From IMG/VR virus record IMGVR_UViG_3300010430_006854, positions 1 through 28,220 of that record: a DNA stretch of 28,220 nucleotides; one strand, given 5' to 3'. Made by a program: the position numbers and the translations under genes. Shown in pieces: positions 14,274-21,609 of the stretch; positions within the stretch are counted from its first letter, which is position 1; each line of letters starts with the position of its first letter. Origin of the DNA: a virus. Under the pieces are notes generated by a model. That model was not told where the DNA came from, searched no databases, and saw only the letters and a list, made by a program, of their open reading frames with translations.

Positions 14274-14825
14274 ATGAAAAACTTCTATAAAATATCGCTA
14301 TTGCTCTTCTTGGTGGTGTTCGGCGGTCCCCTAGGGAACTCTGAATTGAGTTCCCGCCCTGGGGTCAAAGTTACCCAACCAATAGTTGAGTTCATAAAGC
14401 TAAAAGAAGGTTACAGGTCTGTAGCCTATCAAGATGCTGTGGGAGTCTGGACAATTGGCTACGGACACACAGGAACTGCTAAAAGTGGAATGGCAATTAC
14501 TAAACAAATGGGTGAAAAGTTACTCAGAAATGACTTAGATCGGTTCGAAAGATATGTTCAAAAGAAAGCTCAAAGAGTACTACTCTGGAATGAGTTCGGT
14601 TCATTAGTTTCTTTCTGCTATAATCTTGGATATAGGTTAAAAGGTGATTTGCTTAATGGCATAAGGTCAGGAAATTCAGCTTTAGTTGCATACAAAATAA
14701 ATTTATATATCTATGCAGGCGGCCGAGTTTTGCCAGGACTAGTAAAAAGACGAAATGAAGAGGCCAGAATTTATACACACGGTTGGGATTCGATATTAAA
14801 AAGGTGGCACCCATGCAAAAATTAG
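14274..14825 (+). CDS. Endolysin, T4-like lysozyme (GH24) with N-terminal membrane anchor/signal
   Basis: The catalytic triad of T4 lysozyme is present with exact spacing: KEGYRSVAYQDAVGVWTIGYGH gives Glu45, Asp54 and Thr60. LVSFCYNLG matches the family's L-x-S-F-x-[YF]-N-x-G motif. The enzyme cleaves the N-acetylmuramic acid to N-acetylglucosamine bond of peptidoglycan. A hydrophobic N-terminus (residues 4-17, ISLLLFLVVFGG region) suggests signal-arrest-release or Sec export, so export may not need a large holin hole. I chose ATG 14274, 4 bases after the upstream stop; TTG 14262 in frame would add four residues and overlap that gene. The length (183) is typical. Confidence 0.88.
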   Translation: MKNFYKISLLLFLVVFGGPLGNSELSSRPGVKVTQPIVEFIKLKEGYRSVAYQDAVGVWTIGYGHTGTAKSGMAITKQMGEKLLRNDLDRFERYVQKKAQRVLLWNEFGSLVSFCYNLGYRLKGDLLNGIRSGNSALVAYKINLYIYAGGRVLPGLVKRRNEEARIYTHGWDSILKRWHPCKN

Positions 14826-15322
14826 GATACGCTTTATTAATACTAGTTCTTGGTGGTGTTATCGGTTGGCTAATCAAACCAGTTGACTATATAACTAACA
14901 CCAAATTCATTGAAAAAACTGATTCAGTAGAAGTAATTACTCCAGTGTTACAAGAGCCAATAAAAATAGTAAAGTGGTTACCGACTAAAACGGATACTGT
15001 GTTCATAGCCAATATTGACAGCTCTTATATAGCTGACTTGTTAACTGATTACTATTGCAATAGACAAAAGCTAATTAATAGCGGTGTAGAAGAAATTCAA
15101 TCTTATGAGAAAGTAACCGCAAAAGGTGACACGCTCAATATAGAGTACGACGCTATAGCTGATTATATAATGAAAGCCGAAATCAAGTTTGCTGCTAGAG
15201 AAGTAGTAACTAAGAATTACAAGACTACACTAATACCACCTAGTAAAGAAGATGAATGGTATGTAAAGCCAGCAATAGCTATAAGCAGCCTAGCGGTTGG
15301 TTATGTGATACGTGGAAATTAA
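14813..15322 (+). CDS. Membrane protein after endolysin, candidate spanin-like protein
   Basis: The start is ATG 14813, with AAGGTGG just upstream, overlapping the endolysin end by 13 bases; a TTG at 14783 would add ten residues. The 169-residue protein has an N-terminal span (residues 4-21, LGYALLILVLGGVIGWLI), a periplasmic-type domain with two helices and a strand-rich part, and a weakly hydrophobic C-terminal end (AIAISSLAVGYVI). This topology and its position next to the lysozyme fit spanins, which join inner and outer membranes in Gram-negative hosts. If so, the host has an outer membrane. No lipobox is present, so a separate o-spanin is not seen. Confidence 0.5.
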   Translation: MQKLGYALLILVLGGVIGWLIKPVDYITNTKFIEKTDSVEVITPVLQEPIKIVKWLPTKTDTVFIANIDSSYIADLLTDYYCNRQKLINSGVEEIQSYEKVTAKGDTLNIEYDAIADYIMKAEIKFAAREVVTKNYKTTLIPPSKEDEWYVKPAIAISSLAVGYVIRGN

Positions 15323-15352
15323 TAATTATTAAAATTTATAAAGAGGTTAACA

Positions 15353-15997
15353 ATGGGACAAGATGTAGCTTACGGAACTAGCTCCGTAGACCCAGTAGTC
15401 AGATTACATAGAATTAAATCTGATCACACAATGATACAACAACCAGTAGCTGACGGCGATTCAGAGTTCTCAGATATTGATGATGCAGAATTTGCATCAG
15501 AAATAATTGGTGACATTGGTGTAGCAGCTCAAGATGATGGTTCAACTCAGTTTAGTTTTGTTTGTGCCGCTTGGGGTGCTGAATTGCTTGATTTTATCAA
15601 CAATTACAAAAACGTTAATGCAGCTGGTGAAAAATCTGAGTTTGTTGGATTTCAAGGTAAAAAGTGGGGCGGTGATGGTGATAGTGGCACGAATGATCAG
15701 TTACTTTTGACTGCGCATTTGGCACCTGATCCTGACACAGGTAAAGGAATAGTGTTAGCAGCAATTGTGAACTTAGACCCTGCGGCTGGTTCACTTACTA
15801 TCCAGCCAAACGAATCGACGCAAGTTCAATTGCAATTCAACCAGGTAAAACCTAAAGTTGATCTAACAATACATAATGCAGCTGGTACAAAATCATTGTT
15901 CAATAGTGCTCTAGTTGACTTTACCGTTGAAAGTGCTGACAGAGATATGTTACAAGATAACTATAAGTGGCACTTCCCAGTGGCATTGGTATCATAG
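15353..15997 (+). CDS. Major tail tube protein
   Basis: A 214-residue acidic, beta-rich protein with GAGG before its ATG. It begins MGQDVAYGTSSVDPVVRLHRI, then alternating strands with FVCAAWGAELLDFI as the single helix typical of tube proteins, LLLTAHLAPDPDTGKGIVLAAIVNL, and STQVQLQFNQVKPKVDLTI. Position before the chaperone/tape-measure pair is the standard place for the tube. A hairpin (16005-16022) follows its stop. It would stack as hexamer rings around the tape measure. Recognition is by context and beta-rich profile, not by a strong motif. Confidence 0.75.
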   Translation: MGQDVAYGTSSVDPVVRLHRIKSDHTMIQQPVADGDSEFSDIDDAEFASEIIGDIGVAAQDDGSTQFSFVCAAWGAELLDFINNYKNVNAAGEKSEFVGFQGKKWGGDGDSGTNDQLLLTAHLAPDPDTGKGIVLAAIVNLDPAAGSLTIQPNESTQVQLQFNQVKPKVDLTIHNAAGTKSLFNSALVDFTVESADRDMLQDNYKWHFPVALVS

Positions 15998-16004
15998 AAA
16001 TAAT

Positions 16005-16022
16005 GGGTTTCTCGGTGAACCC
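16005..16022 (+). other. Small hairpin after tail tube gene
   Basis: GGGTT (16005-16009) and AACCC (16018-16022) pair around TCTCGGTG; a T-G pair can extend it. There is no T run behind it, so it may protect the tube message end rather than terminate. It lies in the 74-base gap before the next tail gene. Confidence 0.4.
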
Positions 16023-16071
16023 CAATTAATTAGAAAGAAATAAAATTTTATCAACAATAAGAGACAGTAAA

Positions 16072-16599
16072 ATGAAAAAGGCAGAATTAGCAGCAGAGAT
16101 AGCTGCAATAGAAAAAATAGAAGTAGAGACGTTGAAGGACTTAACAGCCAAACAGTTAAAAGCTCGTTTGGACGAATTGTTAGACACAGGTAATTCACCA
16201 AAGCTATCAGCTATTGAAGTTTCAATTGAGAAAGGTAAGGTAGTAATTACTGATGAGAATGGTAAACAGGAAACTGTACCATTCAGAGGGGGCAAAAGAA
16301 AAGCTGTAATAATTGGTATAATCCAAAAGACTAAAGATAGGATCATTATTAGCTCTAAGCCAAAAGTAAATAGAAACCAGATAGAAAGTGCTATACTTTT
16401 GGGACTCTGCAAGATTGCTAGAGTTGGTTTAGATGTTGAATCAATTCAATCAGAAACGGCTAAAAAATTACTCACTAGTAGTAAAGTTGCTGAAACATGT
16501 GACAATGAAAATATCACTATTGCTGACTTATTGACAATACAAGATGCATACTGTACAGAGTACGGCATTACTAGCAAAATAGAAACCGACAAGGTGTAA
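16072..16599 (+). CDS. Tail-region protein with N-terminal HeH/SAP-like helical motif
   Basis: A 175-residue protein. Residues 1-36 (MKKAELAAEIAAIEKI, then LKDLTAKQLKARLDELL) resemble the small HeH/SAP/Rho-N type element, L-x-x-L-T-x-x-x-L-K-x-x-L-x-x, which binds nucleic acid or protein. Then comes a basic beta domain (GGKRKAVIIGIIQKTKDRIIISS) and a helical C-terminus with NITIADLLTIQDAYC. It lies between tail tube and chaperone, where an extra tail assembly gene is common. GAGA precedes the ATG. No homologue is recognised; a tail assembly or tail tip role is inferred. Confidence 0.55.
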   Translation: MKKAELAAEIAAIEKIEVETLKDLTAKQLKARLDELLDTGNSPKLSAIEVSIEKGKVVITDENGKQETVPFRGGKRKAVIIGIIQKTKDRIIISSKPKVNRNQIESAILLGLCKIARVGLDVESIQSETAKKLLTSSKVAETCDNENITIADLLTIQDAYCTEYGITSKIETDKV

Positions 16600-16601
16600 C
16601 T

Positions 16602-17141
16602 ATGCAACACAAATTCCCTATGCTCTTCATGAATAAGAAGGGCCAATTAGAAGAGTTAGATGTATATGTCAAACCTGCATCTAAAATAGTTAGACAAGAA
16701 GTATTTGAATTAGAGAAAGACAACAAAATGTCTTCAATCAAGTTCGGAAAGAGAATAGCTAAAGAATATCCAGATTTATTTGAAGCTGAAAATAATTCCG
16801 ATGTTGATTTAGCTCAACTTTTAATAGATGAAGATTCTGTAAAAGATGAAGACGTTGAATCAATCCTCACTGAAAAAAACAAACTTGATGAAAGCCAATT
16901 AGATACAATGCTAAAGCAAATCAAAGTAATAGTAGATGTAGATAAGACTAGACTAAAAAACAAGAAAATCAAAGGAATGATCAGTCAATTAGAATCTGAC
17001 TTAGGTGAAACTACAAATGTAATAGTTGGCACTGGTGAAGATGCTGAAGAAAAAGAATTCGATTTTTGGGATAATCAAGATTTAGAAATCTTGATGGAGC
17101 AAAAAGTTCTCTTTTTTCGTCGAACTCGAATCGGACTCTAA
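16602..17141 (+). CDS. Tail assembly chaperone, short form (gpG-like of the G/GT pair)
   Basis: A 179-residue acidic protein in the place of lambda G, between tube and tape measure, starting at ATG 16602 after AAGGTG. The sequence starts HKFPMLFMNKKGQLEELDV and is rich in Asp/Glu with helical parts (DESQLDTMLKQIKVIVDV, then FWDNQDLEILMEQKV). The zero-frame end after residue 172 (RRTRIGL) is short and basic, as usual for a frame that is only read when no shift occurs. A second open frame begins at 17095 and runs to 17391, so a long form is expected by programmed frameshift. It binds the tape measure before tube polymerisation. Confidence 0.75.
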   Translation: MQHKFPMLFMNKKGQLEELDVYVKPASKIVRQEVFELEKDNKMSSIKFGKRIAKEYPDLFEAENNSDVDLAQLLIDEDSVKDEDVESILTEKNKLDESQLDTMLKQIKVIVDVDKTRLKNKKIKGMISQLESDLGETTNVIVGTGEDAEEKEFDFWDNQDLEILMEQKVLFFRRTRIGL

Positions 17142-17391
17142 ACGGTTAGAAGCAATAACCAAAAAGTATTCGATATTCCAGATTAATAAGAAAGAGAAGC
17201 AAGAGTTCAAAGCTGAAATGTTCTTAGGCTACGAAGTAGAGAGCATAGAACTAATAGCTAGACAACTAGCAAATGGTGACAACGTTGAGTTCAAACGATT
17301 ATTAGAAGAAGAAAAAGTTAGCGAAGTAGTTCGGATGTTTGCAATAGATGCAGCTATAAACTATTCACAAAAGAAAAATGCCGAGCAATAG
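17095..17391 (+). CDS. Tail assembly chaperone T-domain, expressed by frameshift (gpGT)
   Basis: Open frame +1 to the chaperone gene, with TGA at 17092-17094 bounding it on the left and TAG at 17389-17391 on the right. After the shift it encodes about 90 residues beginning VELESDSKRLEAITKKYSIF, then KEKQEFKAEMFLGYEVESIELIARQLANG and VVRMFAIDAAINYSQKK: helical, charged, without a start of its own (the first internal ATG is at 17218 without a ribosome site). This is typical of the T-part of a GT fusion, about 262 residues in all. The short and long forms together keep the tape measure soluble before assembly. Confidence 0.75.
   Translation, partial: WSKKFSFFVELESDSKRLEAITKKYSIFQINKKEKQEFKAEMFLGYEVESIELIARQLANGDNVEFKRLLEEEKVSEVVRMFAIDAAINYSQKKNAEQ
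17100..17118 (+). promoter_or_regulatory. Candidate programmed frameshift site (A5G and T6C)
   Basis: The downstream frame is +1 (equivalently -2) to the chaperone and is open only from 17095, while the zero frame stops at 17139, so a shift must occur in 17095-17138. Two slippery runs lie there: CAAAAAG (17100-17106) and six T then C (17112-17118). At either one the zero-frame tRNA (Lys on AAA or Phe on TTT) can re-pair fully at +1 or -2. GGAG at 17096-17099 is 3 bases before the AAA codon and 12 before the TTT pair. Mu uses a -2 shift at this position. Confidence 0.65.
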
Positions 17392-17401
17392 TTCGGCATT
17401 T
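17376..17401 (+). other. Hairpin overlapping chaperone stop, just before tape measure start
   Basis: AAATGCCGA (17376-17384) and TCGGCATTT (17393-17401) form a perfect 9-bp stem with an 8-base loop containing part of the TAG stop. It ends 8 bases before the tape measure ATG, which has no Shine-Dalgarno sequence. A role in attenuating or coupling tape measure translation is plausible; it may also act as a weak terminator. Confidence 0.6.
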
Positions 17402-17409
17402 GTTATATC

Positions 17410-20400
17410 ATGGCAAAGGCAAACCTATTAATAAATATAATAACTGACATCAAAGAAAATGTCATCAAAAAATCAGTTGATGACATTAAGAAGACTATGA
17501 ATAGTGCTTTTAGCAAGCCCTATGAAATAGATGTTGATGTTGATGACACGTCAGTCAAAAAATCCTTCAAAGACATTCCTAAAGGTGCTAAGAAAGCTGG
17601 TGATGATGCTGGTAAGTCATTCGGTTCATCTTTCTCAAGTACAGCGAAGAAATTAATAGGTGGTGCTGCTATATTCGGAGTACTAAGCTTAGGTGCTAGT
17701 GCAATTAGTGGAGCTACCGAAGAGTTTAGGAACTTCAATTCAGAGCTTAACAATGTAGCTTCATTAGGTGTTAAGAATATAGAAATACTTGGGCCTAAGC
17801 TAAATGAACTTAGCACTAAAACTATTGGTACTACTAGTGAATTAACTAGTGCTTATTATGATACTGTTAGTGCAGGTGTAAAAGGCACTCAAGATGAACT
17901 AGTCAAGTTCGTTGACCAAGCATCAAAAGTAGCCGTAGCTGGAAATGCTACCACGGGTGAAGCTGTAAAAGGTTTGACTGGTGTACTTAATTCTTATGGA
18001 TTAGGTGTAGAAGAAACTCAAAGAGTTTCAGATATATTCTTTGGTACTATCAAAAATGGTGTAGTTAATTTCAGTGAAATGAACAGCTCATTATCTGCTG
18101 TTCTACCCGCTGCATCTGCTGCTGGAATCAAATTTGATGAGTTAGCTGGTAATATTGCCCAAATGACAGCTAAGAATGTACCAGCAGCACAAGCCACTAC
18201 ACAACTAAGAGCTGCAATAATTGAATTGCAAAAGCCAGGGAAAACATTAGCTAGTGTTATGAAGGGTGTCACTGTTGAACTTGATGGAGTTTCACAGCAG
18301 TTAACATCTGACAATATTGGTGCTGTGTTAGAAAAGCAAGGATTGACTAAGACTTTACAAGATATTGAAAAGTCAGCAACTGCATCTGGTAAATCAATGA
18401 CTCAAGTGTTTAGCTCTGCTGAAGCAGGTTCTGCAGCACTATTGCTTACTGGAAAAAATGCAGCAAGTGCAAACCAACAATTACAAAACATACAAGATTC
18501 TATAAAAGATGGTGTGTCTGCTGATGCTTATGAAGCTCAGTTTAGATCTGTTGATAACCAGATGAAGTTATTACAAGATAACTTTCAAGCTGGTTTCAAT
18601 ACTATTTTCACAGGACTATTGCCACTTGTGAATGAGATAATTGGTTCACTCTTGCCAATCATACAAGAAGGGTTTAGTGGGATAATACCAATAATTGAAG
18701 ATATATTTAGTGGAATAGCACCATTGTTTTCAGTTTTATTGAGTATAATTAAACCAGTAATAGCAACTATTACAGTTAGCTTGGGTGCTTTGGTTTCTTC
18801 ATTCCAATTTCTATTTGATAATTTAGAGTATAGCCTGCCAATTATGGCCACTTTTGGAACTCTATTAGTAGCGATGAATGCAAACATAATTAAAAATACT
18901 ATTGCTTCTAAAGCTAAGTTAGTAGCAGACAAAGCTGTAATATTAGTAACTAAAGGTTGGACTATAGCACAAAGAGCTTTAAACTTTGTACTAAGTAATA
19001 ATCCTATCGGAAGAATTATATTACTAATAGGAGCTTTAGTAACTGGTGTAATATGGGCTTACAACAACTTCAAACCATTCAAAGCTATAGTTGATAAAGT
19101 ATGGGAATCAATTAAAAAGTTCGCTGGTACTGTATTAGATGCGGTTGAGAGTGTTGGCAAATTCTTAGGCTTAATATCTGAAGACGAACCAAAAGCACCA
19201 CTCAAAACTACAAATGAAGCAATAGTAGAAACTAAAGAAAATGCTGAGGAAATGAATGAAGTGCTTAGTGATGAAAAACCAATTGACACTAACAAAAAAT
19301 TAAATCTTGGGCTTGATAAAACAAAAAAGAAGACCAAAGAAAATAAGAAGCTGGCATTAGAATATTTCAAATCTGTTACAGAGGCATCGAAAGAAGCTCT
19401 GAAAATAGCTGATATAGAAGATGAAATTACAAGAATAAAGCAAGATAGAAAGAAAACTATTCAAGATGATATTGAATCACAGCAAAGAGAAATAAATGCT
19501 TTATTAGACCAAAAACTAACATTAGAAAAGTCATTGGCTAGTGGGTTTATAACTGATGACAAAGGTAACTCTATAAAGATAACGGCTGAAGAAAGAATAG
19601 ATTTTGAAGATATTATCAATGATATTAACAAAGACTTACTTTTCGCATCGAAAGATTTAGAAAAATTAGAAGTAACAGCTGAAGTAAATGCAAAAAACAC
19701 AAAAGAGAAAGCCAGATTAGCGATAAAAGAAATACGACGTGACCGATTAGAATTAGAAGTTGATTTGGAACTAAGGCCCCAAACTGACTTAATTGAAGCT
19801 TACAAACAAGATCTGATTCAGATAAACAAAGACATTAGAACGGCTGAAGGTGTAGAGCTTGAAAAGCTAATCAACTTACGAATACAGAAAGAAGACGATA
19901 TAGCGCAAATAAGAAAGAAACTGGACAAAGAAGCGGCCGATGAAGCGGCGTTTGCTTATAACAGGTCATTCGACTCTATAATCACTAACTTTAGCAAATC
20001 ATTAAGTGACAACCTTAGTAGTTTAACTATAGAGACTCAAAATACCGGTGCACTAAAAGGCGAAATAGAAGCAATAGAAGACAGACGTTCGGCCTTGCTA
20101 AGAGGTTATAGAGATGGTGAAGTATCAGCACAAAAATATAATGAATCTCTAGTAGAATTAGAACAAGAAAAGAACGCTAAGATATTAGAGCTCCACACTA
20201 GCCAGTTTGATTTACTTGATAGCTTACAGCGTGGATTAGCTACTACATTCAGAGAAACTAGTGATTTGTTCTTAGAGCAATTATCGAAGCAAGCTGAAGA
20301 GTTAGCAGGTCAATCGGATATGATTGAAAAAACTTATGGTTTAGCCGTAGCGACAGTAGCTAGTGCTTTTGGAGCCGTATTGGCTGAAGGTGATGTAACA

Positions 20401-21099
20401 CTCGGGAAAATAATAGCAAGTGCAATTGATGCAGCACAAGCTGTACTAAATGCTTGGGCAGCACCACTATTAGTAAAAACATCAGTTGAATTTCCATTCG
20501 GATTAGGACAAGTGCAATTTGCTGCACTTATGGCTGGTGCTAATTTGCTTTTAGGATTAGCAAAAGGCGCTATAGGTGGTGCACACAAAGGTGTATATAA
20601 TCTTAGTGAAAGAAATATGGGTAAACCTGGCCCTGGTGACAATATACCAATGATGCTCAAAAAAGGCGAAGCTGTAGTCCCAGCTGAAGTAGCTTTGACT
20701 AATCCATACATAGAGAAAGCCGTTTCTGGTATGGGTGAACAAGAGTATTTTGAAAGATATATATTGCCTAAATACCTAGATAGCATGGGCATTTCTATGC
20801 CGAGCTATGAGAAAATGAGCCAAATAGAAGCTACTTATAGCAAAATTGACTCTGAAAAGCTATCAGTAGCTATTTACAGAATGAAGAAAGAGAGTCAAGA
20901 AAGCAAACTACAGACACAACTACTTCTTGAAATATCTAACAAATTGAGTAAAGAGAATGCAGAATTGAGAAAAGATATGAGACAGCTGAGGACTGACTTT
21001 GCTAGCAACCAAAATGTAAATGTATATGGCGATTTGAAATTAGATGGCGGTGATTTAGTAGCAGCTATAAAAGCTAAACAAAGAAGGACAGTAGAATGA
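17410..21099 (+). CDS. Tail tape measure protein
   Basis: A 1229-residue protein, the longest gene. Residues about 85-360 are a TP901-type tape measure core (FNSELNNVASLG, then GTTSELTSAYYDTVSAGVKG, AVKGLTGVLNSYGL, FDELAGNIAQMTAKNVPAAQATTQLRA with breaks). Hydrophobic segments at about 400-490 and 530-555 are typical of parts inserted in the host membrane. Long coiled coils lie at about 620-850, and near 1057-1100 there is the C-terminal signature GAHKGVY ... GPGDNIPMMLKKGEAVVPA. It sets tail length and helps DNA entry. At roughly 1.5 angstrom per residue it implies a tail of about 180 nm. The start is at ATG 17410 and the end overlaps the next gene (ATGA). Confidence 0.93.
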   Translation: MAKANLLINIITDIKENVIKKSVDDIKKTMNSAFSKPYEIDVDVDDTSVKKSFKDIPKGAKKAGDDAGKSFGSSFSSTAKKLIGGAAIFGVLSLGASAISGATEEFRNFNSELNNVASLGVKNIEILGPKLNELSTKTIGTTSELTSAYYDTVSAGVKGTQDELVKFVDQASKVAVAGNATTGEAVKGLTGVLNSYGLGVEETQRVSDIFFGTIKNGVVNFSEMNSSLSAVLPAASAAGIKFDELAGNIAQMTAKNVPAAQATTQLRAAIIELQKPGKTLASVMKGVTVELDGVSQQLTSDNIGAVLEKQGLTKTLQDIEKSATASGKSMTQVFSSAEAGSAALLLTGKNAASANQQLQNIQDSIKDGVSADAYEAQFRSVDNQMKLLQDNFQAGFNTIFTGLLPLVNEIIGSLLPIIQEGFSGIIPIIEDIFSGIAPLFSVLLSIIKPVIATITVSLGALVSSFQFLFDNLEYSLPIMATFGTLLVAMNANIIKNTIASKAKLVADKAVILVTKGWTIAQRALNFVLSNNPIGRIILLIGALVTGVIWAYNNFKPFKAIVDKVWESIKKFAGTVLDAVESVGKFLGLISEDEPKAPLKTTNEAIVETKENAEEMNEVLSDEKPIDTNKKLNLGLDKTKKKTKENKKLALEYFKSVTEASKEALKIADIEDEITRIKQDRKKTIQDDIESQQREINALLDQKLTLEKSLASGFITDDKGNSIKITAEERIDFEDIINDINKDLLFASKDLEKLEVTAEVNAKNTKEKARLAIKEIRRDRLELEVDLELRPQTDLIEAYKQDLIQINKDIRTAEGVELEKLINLRIQKEDDIAQIRKKLDKEAADEAAFAYNRSFDSIITNFSKSLSDNLSSLTIETQNTGALKGEIEAIEDRRSALLRGYRDGEVSAQKYNESLVELEQEKNAKILELHTSQFDLLDSLQRGLATTFRETSDLFLEQLSKQAEELAGQSDMIEKTYGLAVATVASAFGAVLAEGDVTLGKIIASAIDAAQAVLNAWAAPLLVKTSVEFPFGLGQVQFAALMAGANLLLGLAKGAIGGAHKGVYNLSERNMGKPGPGDNIPMMLKKGEAVVPAEVALTNPYIEKAVSGMGEQEYFERYILPKYLDSMGISMPSYEKMSQIEATYSKIDSEKLSVAIYRMKKESQESKLQTQLLLEISNKLSKENAELRKDMRQLRTDFASNQNVNVYGDLKLDGGDLVAAIKAKQRRTVE

Positions 21100-21608
21100 T
21101 TGACGAATGGAAAATAAAGCTATTTGCATCGGATAATCCAGATGAACCTGATCATGCAGAGGCAAAGCAGGGTGAGTATGAGTTCAATGTATTGAAGTTA
21201 TACCCAAAAGAAGTAGTAGTAAATGATATTCCTAGACGAGCTGATGGTTCACTAGATAACAAAGCTTTACTTAGGACAATATATGAAGTTGAATTTGTAC
21301 CTTTTTATGTAACTGAAGGTAAAGTAGAGAATCAACAATCTATCTATGATTTGCTATTGCTTAAAAAAATGCTGAGACAACCATATATAGTAATCAAAGC
21401 TTGTACTCTTCCTATCTGGAATGATGGGCCTAATGATTTTACTTCAGAATATGAATTGCCAGTTATAGTAAGATGGGATAATGAATCATCGGAATCGAAC
21501 AATAAAGAAAGTGGCCACATTGAATTCAGTATAGAATTAGAAGATGAGTTACTAAAAGGCGAAACCAAAAACACACCAGTTACAACAACAGACACATACA
21601 CTTACTAG
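21096..21608 (+). CDS. Tail protein of unknown function, downstream of tape measure (candidate distal tail protein)
   Basis: A 170-residue acidic protein whose ATG overlaps the tape measure stop. It has a beta-rich N-terminal part (EYEFNVLKLYPKEVVVNDIPR, RTIYEVEFVPFYVTEG), a helix (QSIYDLLLLKKMLRQ) and strands to the end (HIEFSIELEDELL). The C-terminus is a Thr-rich tail (TPVTTTDTYTY). By position it should be a tail-tip protein of the distal tail type that links tape measure/tube to the hub. No motif is diagnostic. Confidence 0.6.
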   Translation: MIDEWKIKLFASDNPDEPDHAEAKQGEYEFNVLKLYPKEVVVNDIPRRADGSLDNKALLRTIYEVEFVPFYVTEGKVENQQSIYDLLLLKKMLRQPYIVIKACTLPIWNDGPNDFTSEYELPVIVRWDNESSESNNKESGHIEFSIELEDELLKGETKNTPVTTTDTYTY

Positions 21609-21609
21609 A

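Noticed and set aside
15992-16412. Two overlapping minus-strand frames opposite the tail-region gene
   Set aside because: They are antisense to a well-placed plus-strand tail gene, hydrophobic by frame bias (anti-Lys/Glu codons) and lack ribosome sites.
17218-17391. Separate small gene starting at ATG 17218
   Set aside because: No ribosome site, and the frame is open from 17095 with chaperone-like sequence; a frameshift extension explains it better.
17520-20792. Several minus-strand frames of 60-150 codons opposite the tape measure gene
   Set aside because: All are antisense shadows of a single long gene, with no motif or start site.
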